In this document: piece after piece, positions 8,932-16,581 of the stretch
Layout: the number at the start of each line of letters is the position of its first letter
Position numbering within the stretch: position 1 is the first letter of the stretch
Source: Pseudodesulfovibrio aespoeensis Aspo-2
Lineage (GTDB): Bacteria > Desulfobacterota > Desulfovibrionia > Desulfovibrionales > Desulfovibrionaceae
Assembly (NCBI RefSeq): GCF_000176915.2
Contig: NC_014844.1
Span: 1,302,001 to 1,366,000, forward strand
Reading direction: 5' to 3'
DNA length: 64,000 nt
Made by a program: the position numbers and the translations under genes
The notes under the pieces: generated by a model
The model's database searches: none
What the model was told of the DNA's origin: nothing
Seen by the model: only the letters and a program-made list of their open reading frames with translations

Positions 8932-8964
8932 GTGACGTCTCCGGCGACAGACGATTCCGGGTGC

Positions 8965-8997
8965 TTTGACCCACCACTTTGACCCAGAGGGGTCAAA
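8965..8997. repeat. TTTGACCC direct and inverted repeats
   Basis: TTTGACCC occurs at 8965-8972 and again at 8978-8985. The second copy forms a perfect eight-base palindrome with GGGTCAAA (8990-8997) across a four-base gap. It lies just upstream of the integrase relic, where an operator or attachment-site arm could be. No function is proven. Confidence 0.4.
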
Positions 8998-9044
8998 TCA
9001 CGCCGAAAGAAGACGATCGCGTAACTTGCCGGATAAAAAAGAAA

Positions 9045-9074
9045 AAGGGTTGCGGCCTGTTAGCCGCAACCCTT
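9045..9074 (-). terminator. Rho-independent terminator of tRNA-Leu
   Basis: Perfect 12-base stem (AAGGGTTGCGGC and its complement) with a six-base loop. On the minus strand it is followed by a T-rich run (TTTCTTTTTT), eight bases past the CCA end of tRNA-Leu. Confidence 0.85.
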
Positions 9075-9082
9075 GATCATTC

Positions 9083-9169
9083 TGGTGCCGAAGAGAAGAC
9101 TCGAACTTCCACGGTGTTTCCACCACATGGACCTGAACCATGCGCGTCTACCAATTCCACCACTTCGGC
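9083..9169 (-). tRNA. tRNA-Leu (anticodon CAG)
   Basis: 87 bases including an encoded CCA. Acceptor GCCGAAG pairs with CTTCGGC. The anticodon stem CATGG/CCATG encloses loop TTCAGGT, giving anticodon CAG. A long variable arm (TGGTGGAAACACC) is typical of leucine tRNAs, and the T-loop reads TTCGAGT. The integrase relic lies downstream of its 3' end. Confidence 0.95.
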
Positions 9170-9663
9170 ACGTTCAGAGGAAGCTGGCTTATATAGGTGC
9201 CAGACTGGGTTGGCAAGGATTTTTCATGCGAATTGGGGAGGTGGGGCCGTGGTGCGAAAAGGGGCGGGGAGGTCGCCAGATACGAGAAAGGCTTCCTCGG
9301 ACCATCCGTGGAAGCCTTTGGCTTTCTCGTGTGCAAAAAAGGAAGAAGTTACTTAGATATTAGCAGATGCCGTGCCAAGAGTTGTCTTATCGGGAAATAA
9401 AATTTTATCTTCTGTTTTTTCAGAGTGTTGCGATCAGTGTGGCACTCTGCTTGGAAAGGGCTTTGCCGTGGGTTGAGGTATGAAAAATTGTACTTCCCCT
9501 GGATCGGCCATCCACGGGTTCAGATTTTTACACCAGTCTGGTGGGAGCCGGGGAGCAAAGGGGAGGGGGAGCCAGACTGACCTGGGATTGTGCGCTGCGG
9601 TCGGTCGGGTTCTTGCCAACAGGGCGGATACACTCTACCTTCTGGTCTCGGAGGGGGAAGGGT
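9170..9663. other. Intergenic stretch between tRNA-Leu and the AEC permease
   Basis: No convincing gene. It holds an imperfect inverted repeat at 9282-9330 (ACGAGAAAG...CTTTCTCGT with GCTTCC/GGAAGC inside) followed by a short A-run. A near-miss sigma-54 element lies at 9440-9454, and a short palindrome ACCAGTCTGGT lies near 9530. Base composition is more AT-rich around 9330-9430 than in the flanking genes. Confidence 0.5.
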
Positions 9664-10563
9664 ATGGAGAATTTTTTTCTGCTCGTGGTGTGCTTTGCCC
9701 TTGGCGTCGGGCTGCGCAGTGGCGGCGTCGTGGACGACAGGGGGCCGGCGGCACTCAACGCGGTTATCATCTACATGGCGCTGCCAGCGTTGGCCCTGGT
9801 CTATGGTCACGGGCTGCCCATCGGGCCGGAGCTGCTCCTGCCTGCGGCCATGCCCTGGATCGTGTTCGGCGTCGGGTATGGCCTGTTCTGTCTGGCGGGC
9901 CGGTTTTTTGGTCTGGACGATAAGACGGTGGCCTGCCTGACCATCGTGGCCGGGCTTGGCAACACCTCTTTTGTCGGCCTGCCCATGATCGAGGCCTTTT
10001 TCGGGCCTGAGTATCTGGGCGTGGGCATGCTGTGCGATCAAGCCGGGACATTCATGGCCCTGGCCGTGCCGGGCATCATCCTGGCGGCCAGGGTTTCCGG
10101 GCAGGGGTATGATGGCCGCAGTCTGGCCAGGAAGGTGCTGCTGTTTCCGCCTCTTGTGGCGCTTGTGTTCGGTGTGGCGCTCCAGTCCGTGCCGTATCCC
10201 CAGTGGCTCACTGCGTTGCTTGAGCGTCTCGGCTCGACCCTGACCCCGCTGGCCCTGCTCTCGGTGGGCATGACCCTGCGTCTGCGCCAGATCAGGGGCC
10301 ATGGCCGTGATCTCGCCATCGGTCTGGGCTACAAGCTGGTCCTGGCCCCGGCCCTCATCCTCGCCCTCTACATGGGCGCGTTGGGCCAGACCGACATGGT
10401 CGCCCGGGTCACGGTCTTCGAGGCGGCCATGGGCCCCATGATCACCGGCGGCATCATCGCCATGACTTACGGCCTCAATCCGCCTCTGGCTGCCGCTCTT
10501 GTTGGCGTTGGCATCCCGCTGTCGTTTTTAACGATTCCCGTGTGGTATTGGGTGGTGCGGTAG
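9664..10563 (+). CDS. AEC (auxin efflux carrier) family transporter
   Basis: 299 aa, almost wholly hydrophobic with about ten transmembrane segments and no cleavable signal. The conserved AEC pattern is visible: GLGNTSFVGLPM near residue 97, and LALLSVGMTLRLRQ near residue 196 ahead of the C-terminal half. Members move organic acids or related anions through the inner membrane. ATG at 9664 is chosen because GAGGGGGAAG lies directly upstream; the frame is open further back but reads as noise. It is convergent with the TetR gene. Substrate not predictable. Confidence 0.85.
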   Translation: MENFFLLVVCFALGVGLRSGGVVDDRGPAALNAVIIYMALPALALVYGHGLPIGPELLLPAAMPWIVFGVGYGLFCLAGRFFGLDDKTVACLTIVAGLGNTSFVGLPMIEAFFGPEYLGVGMLCDQAGTFMALAVPGIILAARVSGQGYDGRSLARKVLLFPPLVALVFGVALQSVPYPQWLTALLERLGSTLTPLALLSVGMTLRLRQIRGHGRDLAIGLGYKLVLAPALILALYMGALGQTDMVARVTVFEAAMGPMITGGIIAMTYGLNPPLAAALVGVGIPLSFLTIPVWYWVVR

Positions 10564-10647
10564 AGTGGTTCCCGTTGCACGGCTTGATGTGTGCAGACCT
10601 TTCCGGGCGCATGAGTGATGGGGCGGAAGCCCGTTGTGTCGTGCTGG

Positions 10648-11235
10648 TCACACGGGAGGATTCTGTACCAGTCGGATGATTGCCTCTGTCAGGTCATCCG
10701 CAAAAGTCTCGTTCGCGGGGGCGTGCCCTATGAGCAGGCGATACCACATGGCTCCGAAAACCATGTCCACTAGGATTTCCACATTCTGTTCCGACCCGAT
10801 CTCCCCCCGTTCCATTGCCTGCGCAAATATTGATTTGAGGACCGCGCGCCGCTTTGCAGTAAAGTTATCCCGGAACCGGTCGCGAAACGCTTCGTCTTTT
10901 TGCGCATGTGCCACGAGAAAGCGGAGATGGACGCCGCCCCAGTTTACGATGGCATTCATCGATTCCCTCAGAAATTGCCCAAGCGTCTCTTGTAAAGAGT
11001 CAGAAGTGGATACTGTGATGCTGGCGTTGGCCTGGCTTAGGACCACTTCCAGCACAATGTCGGCCACGCCTGGCCACCAACGGTAGATGGTCGGTTTGCC
11101 GACCTTTGCCCGTCTTGCAATGGCCTCGATGGTCAGTCCGGTCCCCATCGTTTCACTCAACAGGGCGTGGGTCGCACTCAGTATCGCCTCTTTCGATTTC
11201 TCGCTTCTGGGGCGTCCGAGTTTTGCTTTGCTCAT
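10648..11235 (-). CDS. TetR/AcrR family transcriptional regulator
   Basis: 195 aa. The N-terminal helix-turn-helix is clear (LTIEAIARRAKVGKPTIYRWWPG, residues about 33-55), with a helical ligand-binding C-terminus. It is divergent from the flavodoxin/ferredoxin gene at 11524, and the 288 bases between them contain a perfect palindrome at 11300-11317 that could be its operator. The likely targets are itself and that neighbour. The inducer is unknown. Confidence 0.88.
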   Translation of the reverse strand: MSKAKLGRPRSEKSKEAILSATHALLSETMGTGLTIEAIARRAKVGKPTIYRWWPGVADIVLEVVLSQANASITVSTSDSLQETLGQFLRESMNAIVNWGGVHLRFLVAHAQKDEAFRDRFRDNFTAKRRAVLKSIFAQAMERGEIGSEQNVEILVDMVFGAMWYRLLIGHAPANETFADDLTEAIIRLVQNPPV

Positions 11236-11276
11236 CCTGGCTCCTCTGCGTTATTTACCGATGTTATTTGCCATGC

Positions 11277-11317
11277 TTGACAACAGTTGGCAAGTTTAAT
11301 TACGTTACGGCACGTAA
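11277..11317 (+). promoter_or_regulatory. Candidate promoter and TetR operator
   Basis: TTACGT-TACGGC-ACGTAA (11300-11317) is an inverted repeat with perfect six-base arms in the TetR/EFR1 divergent region. A TTGACA at 11277-11282 could be a -35 box, with TACGTT (11301-11306) as -10 at 18-base spacing, so the palindrome would cover the -10. Suggestive only. Confidence 0.4.
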
Positions 11318-11523
11318 GTTATTGCTAACGCCGAGGGTGTATGGATGCGGCAGAAGGTCAAACCGGCACATCTGTGCTGCGGGGGCGTCTTGGCGGTAGC
11401 CTGTCTGACTGATTAAACGTCCATGGTGTATTTTCAGGGCCGGGAGAGGTGCGAAAACCGTGCTGGAGAAGGTAAGTGGTGTGCATTTTGCGTGATGAAT
11501 CCCAACAAGCGTGGAGCAATTGA

Positions 11524-12324
11524 ATGATTCTTCAAACTGTGAAATTGGTCTGTTTTTCTCCGACTGGGACAACGAGGGCTGTTGTTCAGAAGATAGCCGA
11601 TGGCGTTGGCTATAGTCAGTGTCAACTGATTGATATTACCAGGCCGAGCGCCAGGCAGGAGCCGTTGCGTGTTTCGGATGACGAACTGCTCGTCATCGGA
11701 GTCCCTGTCTATATGGGGAGAGTCCCGGCAGTGCTGATTGAATGGTTGAATGCGCTTCAAGCCAGCAATACCCCGACGGTCTGTGTTGTCGTTTACGGCA
11801 ACCGCGTATTCGAGGATGCGCTGCTTGAACTCAAAGACATCATGGTGAACCGTGGGTGTGTTCCCATTGCTTGCGCGGCATACATCGGCGAGCACTCGTT
11901 TTCGAGTTCCGAAACACCTGTGGCGCACGGACGCCCCGATGCAGAGGATCTCAACCATGCGGAAGTGTTCGGCCAGAGGATACGCGAAAAATTGCAGAGT
12001 ATGCCATCTTCAACGCAAAACCAAAATGTATCCGTACCTGGAGTCCTTCCTTATCGTGGGAGCTCTGCTCTCTGGAGTGTTGATTTCATTTCAGTAAGCG
12101 AAAAATGCGCACAATGCGGCGTTTGCGCAGAGACATGCCCAATGGGTGCTATTGATTTGAATGACAGCGCTGTCATTGATAAGGAAAAGTGCATCACCTG
12201 TTGCGCATGCATCAAGATTTGCCCGCAAGAGGCCAGGTCCATGAAGCCCGGTCCGGTCAAGGACGCCGCCAAAAGGCTCAATGAATTCTTCAAGGATCCC
12301 AAAAAACCTGAATGCTTCATGTGA
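11524..12324 (+). CDS. EFR1-type flavodoxin/ferredoxin fusion protein
   Basis: 266 aa. Residues 1-160 resemble a flavodoxin domain with the FMN phosphate loop SPTGTT near residue 12 and a PVYMGRVPA segment. Residues 190-240 carry two [4Fe-4S] motifs, CAQCGVCAETCP and CITCCACIKICP. Such EFR1 proteins are soluble electron carriers or reductases. It stands alone behind the divergent TetR gene and is followed by a terminator at 12395. Its base composition is lower in GC than that of the housekeeping genes, so it may be accessory DNA. Confidence 0.88.
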   Translation: MILQTVKLVCFSPTGTTRAVVQKIADGVGYSQCQLIDITRPSARQEPLRVSDDELLVIGVPVYMGRVPAVLIEWLNALQASNTPTVCVVVYGNRVFEDALLELKDIMVNRGCVPIACAAYIGEHSFSSSETPVAHGRPDAEDLNHAEVFGQRIREKLQSMPSSTQNQNVSVPGVLPYRGSSALWSVDFISVSEKCAQCGVCAETCPMGAIDLNDSAVIDKEKCITCCACIKICPQEARSMKPGPVKDAAKRLNEFFKDPKKPECFM

Positions 12325-12394
12325 TGCACTCTGCATTGACGTCCATCACGGATCATCCGTCCCAGACTGCCCGCCACAGGACAGGACACCGAAA

Positions 12395-12419
12395 AGCCAC
12401 CTTCGTCATGAAGGTGGCT
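12395..12419. terminator. Bidirectional hairpin terminator
   Basis: Ten-base perfect stem AGCCACCTTC/GAAGGTGGCT with a five-base loop. On the plus strand it ends the EFR1 gene (followed by TTAAT). On the minus strand it has TTTTCGG behind it and sits where the terminator of tRNA-Arg would have been before the islet entered. Confidence 0.75.
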
Positions 12420-12429
12420 TTAATATTCC

Positions 12430-12473
12430 TGGTGCGCCGGGGGATTCGAACCCACGGAAGTCGGTGAAATGGA
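12430..12473 (-). repeat. Decayed copy of the tRNA-Arg 3' half (distal att site)
   Basis: On the minus strand this reads as a T-arm, acceptor strand and CCA of a tRNA (GGGTTCGAATCCCCCGGCGC then ACCA). It matches the 3' half of tRNA-Arg at 13737-13771 at about 30 of 35 aligned positions with one two-base gap. No 5' half is attached. It is in direct orientation with the intact tRNA, as expected for the displaced end of an integration target. Confidence 0.7.
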
Positions 12474-12883
12474 AAAATAGGTTGATTGCCTTCTCAATTC
12501 CATGTTTTGATCATTTGGGGTGCAATAGAGGTGGAAGAAGCACTAAACATGAAGTCAAATATGGCTGGCAGAAAAAAGCAAATGCAATGGAAAAAAATTG
12601 TGGCCGAAAATTTGTCTGGCGAAGACATTTAGCAGCGACTGCTAGGAGACTAATATGCAGTGTTGAATGATGGAGGCGAAAAATCATTGAATGCGCCGAA
12701 TAAAATGTATTGGTAACATTAAGAATGAATGTTGCTCGTCATTCTACGCAGCTGAATACTGCGATAATATAATGAGAAGAGCGTCTAACGTCTACTGGTT
12801 TCACATCAAGTGAATTGCTGCAGCAATGCACTGATTATAGCTTTGATGTTAAAAGTCATCACAACATCAACAGACAGATAAAT
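12474..12883. other. Upstream part of the islet, no gene recognised
   Basis: AT-rich, with many stops in all frames. A perfect TATAAT at 12768-12773 is a possible -10 box for the cyclodipeptide synthase, but no good -35 lies 16-18 bases before it. A 27-codon frame from 12549 reads as a basic peptide of doubtful reality. Confidence 0.5.
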
Positions 12884-13576
12884 ATGATAATAAAATCGTA
12901 TTATAAAACCACCCAGGCACAGATAGAAGCCAGGCGTTGGAACCCGTACCTTGGCATCAGCATTAACAACAGGGCCTTCACCTGTGAGTATTTGCATTCA
13001 TATATGAAGTGGGCTGCTTGTCGGGCAAATACACGTTTTGCCGTTGTTATTGTTGATATTATACAACACATAAACAATCAAGTGTTCGACCGGAGCAAGC
13101 CGCTTTCAGCAATTGAGAAGGCCTTTCGGAAAGCAGATGAAATACGTTTATTGTGCGAGCAGGCAAAATCAAAACTCAGCACCGAAGAAGCGAATCGTCT
13201 TGTGATTCTGGAGTGGACAGATCTTGTTGTTGATGAGTGTTTTGCTCACAACCTGAAAATATTCAGAGAAGAATATGCCAATAATGAAAAATTTAAAAAT
13301 GCGATTGTTTCAATAACAAAAAACAATTTAGGAACAATCGTAAAAAGGCTCAATGACATCGAGCTCGAAATGCTTGGTCAATACCTTGTCAATGAATTGC
13401 CTGAGCTGGCAACAGGCTTCAATTATGATGGGGTTCACTACAATTTGAATGTTTATCCGGGTAATATAGCTTCGATCTACGCTGAATTGCTGAAAATGGA
13501 TTTCTTTCATCGCATTCTTTCAAAAATCCGCATGATTGGAGAAATAGCTTCCGTTGAAGCCTACAGCCAGGATTAG
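12884..13576 (+). CDS. Cyclodipeptide synthase (tRNA-dependent), stand-alone
   Basis: 230 aa from ATG 12884; a TTG at 12815 would add 23 residues. CDPSs join two aminoacyl-tRNAs into a diketopiperazine. The landmarks match Streptomyces AlbC in spacing. Ser26 in GISINN corresponds to catalytic Ser37 and Asn29 to Asn40. Tyr167 and Glu171 (YLVNE) correspond to Tyr178 and Glu182, 141 residues after the Ser in both proteins. Tyr191-Pro192 lies 20 residues after the Glu, as does Tyr202 in AlbC, and the Pro suggests the XYP group. Codon use is AT-rich and unlike the neighbours. No oxidase, methyltransferase or P450 tailoring gene is adjacent. No strong ribosome site is seen at either start. Confidence 0.78.
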   Translation: MIIKSYYKTTQAQIEARRWNPYLGISINNRAFTCEYLHSYMKWAACRANTRFAVVIVDIIQHINNQVFDRSKPLSAIEKAFRKADEIRLLCEQAKSKLSTEEANRLVILEWTDLVVDECFAHNLKIFREEYANNEKFKNAIVSITKNNLGTIVKRLNDIELEMLGQYLVNELPELATGFNYDGVHYNLNVYPGNIASIYAELLKMDFFHRILSKIRMIGEIASVEAYSQD

Positions 13577-13667
13577 AATCTTGATCTCTCCCAGAAGAAG
13601 ACTACAGTCTGTATCTGCCTAAAGTTGTAGAGATGGCGGTTCCTTGTGATCTCTATGGATCCAGGGA

Positions 13668-13679
13668 GTCGGCTTAGAA
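13668..13679. repeat. 12-base direct repeat of the tRNA-Arg anticodon loop
   Basis: GTCGGCTTAGAA is identical to 13769-13780 inside the tRNA-Arg anticodon stem-loop. It lies 58 bases beyond the 3' end of the tRNA, inside the islet. It may be a trace of an earlier integration or of the element's own attachment site. Confidence 0.55.
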
Positions 13680-13701
13680 ATACACCTGGGAGAAAAACAA
13701 G

Positions 13702-13730
13702 AGGGACCTATGGTATGCCCATAAGTCCCT
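13702..13730 (-). terminator. Terminator of tRNA-Arg
   Basis: Hairpin AGGGACCTATGG/CCATAAGTCCCT with one mismatch. On the minus strand it is followed by CTTGTTTTTCTC, seven bases past the CCA end of tRNA-Arg. Confidence 0.75.
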
Positions 13731-13736
13731 GAAATT

Positions 13737-13813
13737 TGGTGCGCCAGGGAGGATTCGAACCCCCGGCCGTCGGCTTAGAAGGCCGATGCTCTATCCACCT
13801 GAGCTACTGGCGC
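13737..13813 (-). tRNA. tRNA-Arg (anticodon TCT)
   Basis: 77 bases with encoded CCA. Acceptor GCGCCAG/CTGGCGC, anticodon stem TCGGC/GCCGA, loop CTTCTAA giving TCT, and T-loop TTCGAAT. Its 3' half is repeated in decayed form at 12430, marking it as the integration site of the islet. Confidence 0.96.
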
Positions 13814-13925
13814 GCTGGAGGTGTGATAATAGAGCGGGCGGCGCGAGGTCAAGGACATTTGTGCCGGAGCGGCAGGCGGTGGGCGGGGCTTCCCCAGCCG
13901 GGGGGTTCCTGATACAAGGGATGGC

Positions 13926-15155
13926 GTGGAACCGCTCAAAGATTACGCAGCACTGCTTTCGTACATGGACAGGCTCGGCCTGTTCCACATGGACCTTGGC
14001 CTTGGGCGCATGGAAGCCTTCTGGGCGGCGCGTGGCATGCCCCGGATTCCGGTGGTCCATGTGGTCGGCACCAACGGCAAGGGTTCGACCTCGACCTTTT
14101 TCTGTTCCATCGCCCGGACCCACGGCATCAAGGCCGGGCTGTTCACCTCGCCCCATTTTGTCTCGCCGCGTGAGCGGGTGCAGGTCAACCGGGCCCTGCT
14201 CGGACGCGAGGAGTGGCTGGATCTTGCCAACGAAGTGCTGGCCACCACCGGCGGCGAGGTGCTGACCTATTTCGAGTTCCAGACCTGTCTGTCCATGCTC
14301 GCCTTTGAGAGGAAGGGGGTGGACATCGCGGTCATGGAGGCTGGGCTGGGCGGGCGCTTTGACGCCACCACGGTCTTTTCGCCGCGCCTGACCCTGTTCA
14401 CTCCCATCGCCATGGACCACGAGAAAATCCTTGGGCCGACCCTGGCCGCCATCGCCCGGGACAAGGCCGGGGCCATCCATCCCGGCTCGCTGGCCGTCAC
14501 CGGAGTGCAGTCTGCCGAGGCCATGGTCGAGCTGCGCAACCGGGCCGAGGCTGTGGGCGCGCGGCTGATGTACGCCTCGGACATGGCCGACCCGGTGGAC
14601 GATGTGCGCCTTGGTCTTGGCGGTCCGCATCAGCGGGAGAACGCGCGTCTGGCCCTGGCCGGATGGCGCGTCTTTGCCGCCGTGGCCGATATCCGGAGCG
14701 AGGCTGCGGCTGAGCGGTTCGGGCTGGAGTCCGCATTCATACCCGGCAGGTTGCAGCGGGTGACCCTTGGCGGGCGTTCCCTGGTCCTCGACGGGGCGCA
14801 CAACGAGCATGCCCTGGCTGCCCTGGGCAAGGCCCTGCCTGCCGAGGGGGTCAGGCCCGCTACCGTGATCTTCGCCTGTCTGGCCGACAAGGACACCTCG
14901 GCCATGCTTCCGCTGGTCCGCGGGCTGACCGACGGGCCGATCTTTGTGCCGGGCATGGACAACGAGCGGGCCGGAGACGCCGCAGCCCTCGCGTCCGCCC
15001 TGGGCTGGAACGCCCGGCCCACGGCGACCCTGGCCGACGCTCTGGAGGCCGCCTTTGCCGCCTGTGCCGGGGCGGACGGGCCGGTGCTGGTCTGCGGCTC
15101 CTTGTATTTGCTCGGCGAGTTTTATACGATGCACCCGGAATTTCTGATCAAATAG
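13926..15155 (+). CDS. folC: Folylpolyglutamate synthase / dihydrofolate synthase
   Basis: 409 aa cytosolic ligase that adds glutamate to folates (and glutamate to dihydropteroate in bifunctional forms). The P-loop reads VVGTNGKGSTS near residue 47. The Mur-ligase central domain (EAGLGGRFDATTV, FTPIAMDHEKILG) and a C-terminal domain with VLDGAHNEHAL follow. The start is GTG at 13926, which gives the normal N-terminus EPLKDYAALLSYMDRLG; the upstream ATG at 13921 is out of frame. It lies 14 bases ahead of selA. Confidence 0.93.
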   Translation: MEPLKDYAALLSYMDRLGLFHMDLGLGRMEAFWAARGMPRIPVVHVVGTNGKGSTSTFFCSIARTHGIKAGLFTSPHFVSPRERVQVNRALLGREEWLDLANEVLATTGGEVLTYFEFQTCLSMLAFERKGVDIAVMEAGLGGRFDATTVFSPRLTLFTPIAMDHEKILGPTLAAIARDKAGAIHPGSLAVTGVQSAEAMVELRNRAEAVGARLMYASDMADPVDDVRLGLGGPHQRENARLALAGWRVFAAVADIRSEAAAERFGLESAFIPGRLQRVTLGGRSLVLDGAHNEHALAALGKALPAEGVRPATVIFACLADKDTSAMLPLVRGLTDGPIFVPGMDNERAGDAAALASALGWNARPTATLADALEAAFAACAGADGPVLVCGSLYLLGEFYTMHPEFLIK

Positions 15156-15168
15156 CAGCGGGAGATCC

Positions 15169-16581
15169 ATGAGCACATTATTTCGCCACCTGCCGTCCAT
15201 GGCTCAGGTGCTGGCAGGCCTCGACGCGGACGCGGACATGGCCGCGCTGCCGCGTCCGCTGGTCAAGGAACACGTCAATGGCTTCCTCGACCTCTGCCGG
15301 GAGGAGATTCGGGCGGGAATCATTGCTGACAAGGATGCCCTGGCCCTGGCCGCGCTCATGCCTCGTCTGACCGCCTATGTGCGCTCGTGCTCCCGGCCCC
15401 ATTTTCGCCGGGTGCTCAACGGCACGGGCGTGGTCATCCATACCAATCTGGGCCGCTCGCTCCTGGCCCGGCCTGCCATCGAGGCCGTGGCCGAGGCGTG
15501 CGCCCATTACTCCAATTGCGAGTTCGACCTGACCACGGGCAAGCGGGGCAGCCGCTACAGCCATGTGGAGAAGATTCTGTGCGACATCACCGGGGCCGAG
15601 GCCGCCCTGGTGGTCAACAACAACGCCGCCGCCGTGTTCATCATGCTCGAAACCCTGGCCCGCGGGCGCGAGGTGGTGGTGTCGCGCGGTCAGTTGGTGG
15701 AGATCGGCGGTTCGTTTCGCATCCCGGACGTGATGGCCAAGTCCGGGGCGATCCTGCGCGAGGTGGGAGCCACCAACCGTACCCATGCGCACGACTACGA
15801 GCAGGCCATCGGCGACGAGACCGCCGCGTTGATGCGGGTGCACACCTCGAATTTTCGCATGGTCGGGTTCACCAAGGAGGTGAGCCTGCCGGAGATGCGC
15901 GCCCTTGGCGACAGATACGGCCTGCCGGTCATCGAGGACCTGGGCAGCGGCACGCTCTACGCCCTGGCTGGGGACGGCCTGCTGGGCGAGCCCACGGTGC
16001 AGCAGGTGGTGGCCCAGGGCGCGGACGTGGTCTCCTTTTCCGGCGACAAGGTGCTGGGCGGCCCCCAGGCAGGCATCATCGTCGGCAGAAAGGAATACGT
16101 GGACCGCATCAAGAAGAACCCCATCAACCGGGCCGTGCGCATCGACAAGATGACCCTGGCCGCGCTGGAGGCCACCCTGCGGCTCTATCTCGACATGGAC
16201 GTGGCCCGGCGCGAGGTGCCGACCCTGCGCATGATCACCGCCTCGCAGGAATCGCTGCGCAGCAAGGCGCGCCGACTGGCCGACGCGGTGCGGGCCGAGC
16301 TGGGCGACATGGCCGAGGTGACCATGCGCAAGGGGTTTTCCCGCGTGGGCGGGGGCGCGTTCCCGGAATACGACCTACCCGGAACCCTGGTCACGGTGAA
16401 TCTCGTTGGAATTTCCGCAGACGCCCTCAGGGACGCGCTGTTCGACACCGACCCGCCGCTGGTGGCGCGCATCGAGGACGACGTGTTCCTGCTCGACCCG
16501 CGCACCCTGGCCTCAAGCGAACTCAAACTGGCGGCCAATGCCCTGCGGCAGGCCGTGGACACGATCAAGGACAACACATGA
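15169..16581 (+). CDS. selA: L-seryl-tRNA(Sec) selenium transferase
   Basis: 470 aa PLP enzyme converting seryl-tRNA(Sec) to selenocysteyl-tRNA(Sec) with selenophosphate. An N-terminal helical domain precedes NGTGVVIHTNLGRS and a fold-type I core. PLP Lys294 lies in SFSGDKVLGGPQAG, one residue from the E. coli position. ATG with GGGAGATCC upstream. It overlaps the aminopeptidase start by four bases (ATGA). selB is 2 kb downstream; no selC is in the window. Confidence 0.96.
   Translation: MSTLFRHLPSMAQVLAGLDADADMAALPRPLVKEHVNGFLDLCREEIRAGIIADKDALALAALMPRLTAYVRSCSRPHFRRVLNGTGVVIHTNLGRSLLARPAIEAVAEACAHYSNCEFDLTTGKRGSRYSHVEKILCDITGAEAALVVNNNAAAVFIMLETLARGREVVVSRGQLVEIGGSFRIPDVMAKSGAILREVGATNRTHAHDYEQAIGDETAALMRVHTSNFRMVGFTKEVSLPEMRALGDRYGLPVIEDLGSGTLYALAGDGLLGEPTVQQVVAQGADVVSFSGDKVLGGPQAGIIVGRKEYVDRIKKNPINRAVRIDKMTLAALEATLRLYLDMDVARREVPTLRMITASQESLRSKARRLADAVRAELGDMAEVTMRKGFSRVGGGAFPEYDLPGTLVTVNLVGISADALRDALFDTDPPLVARIEDDVFLLDPRTLASSELKLAANALRQAVDTIKDNT

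Larger units (their letters stand above)
12430..13736. mobile_element. 1.3 kb AT-rich islet integrated at tRNA-Arg
   Basis: It is bounded by the decayed tRNA 3' fragment (12430) and the intact tRNA-Arg (13737) in direct orientation. Its AT content is clearly higher than that of the folC and Mo-enzyme regions beside it. It carries one recognisable gene, a cyclodipeptide synthase, and no integrase. Read as a small genomic island, or the remains of a larger one, that entered at the tRNA 3' half. Confidence 0.6.

Noticed and set aside
9440..9454. sigma-54-like element ahead of the AEC carrier
   Set aside because: TGGCAC is followed at the right spacing by TTGG rather than TTGC, the distance to the gene is over 200 bases, and no enhancer-binding protein is nearby.
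12549..12632. 27-codon frame in the islet
   Set aside because: Weak ribosome site, no recognisable family, and chance frames of this length are expected in AT-rich DNA.
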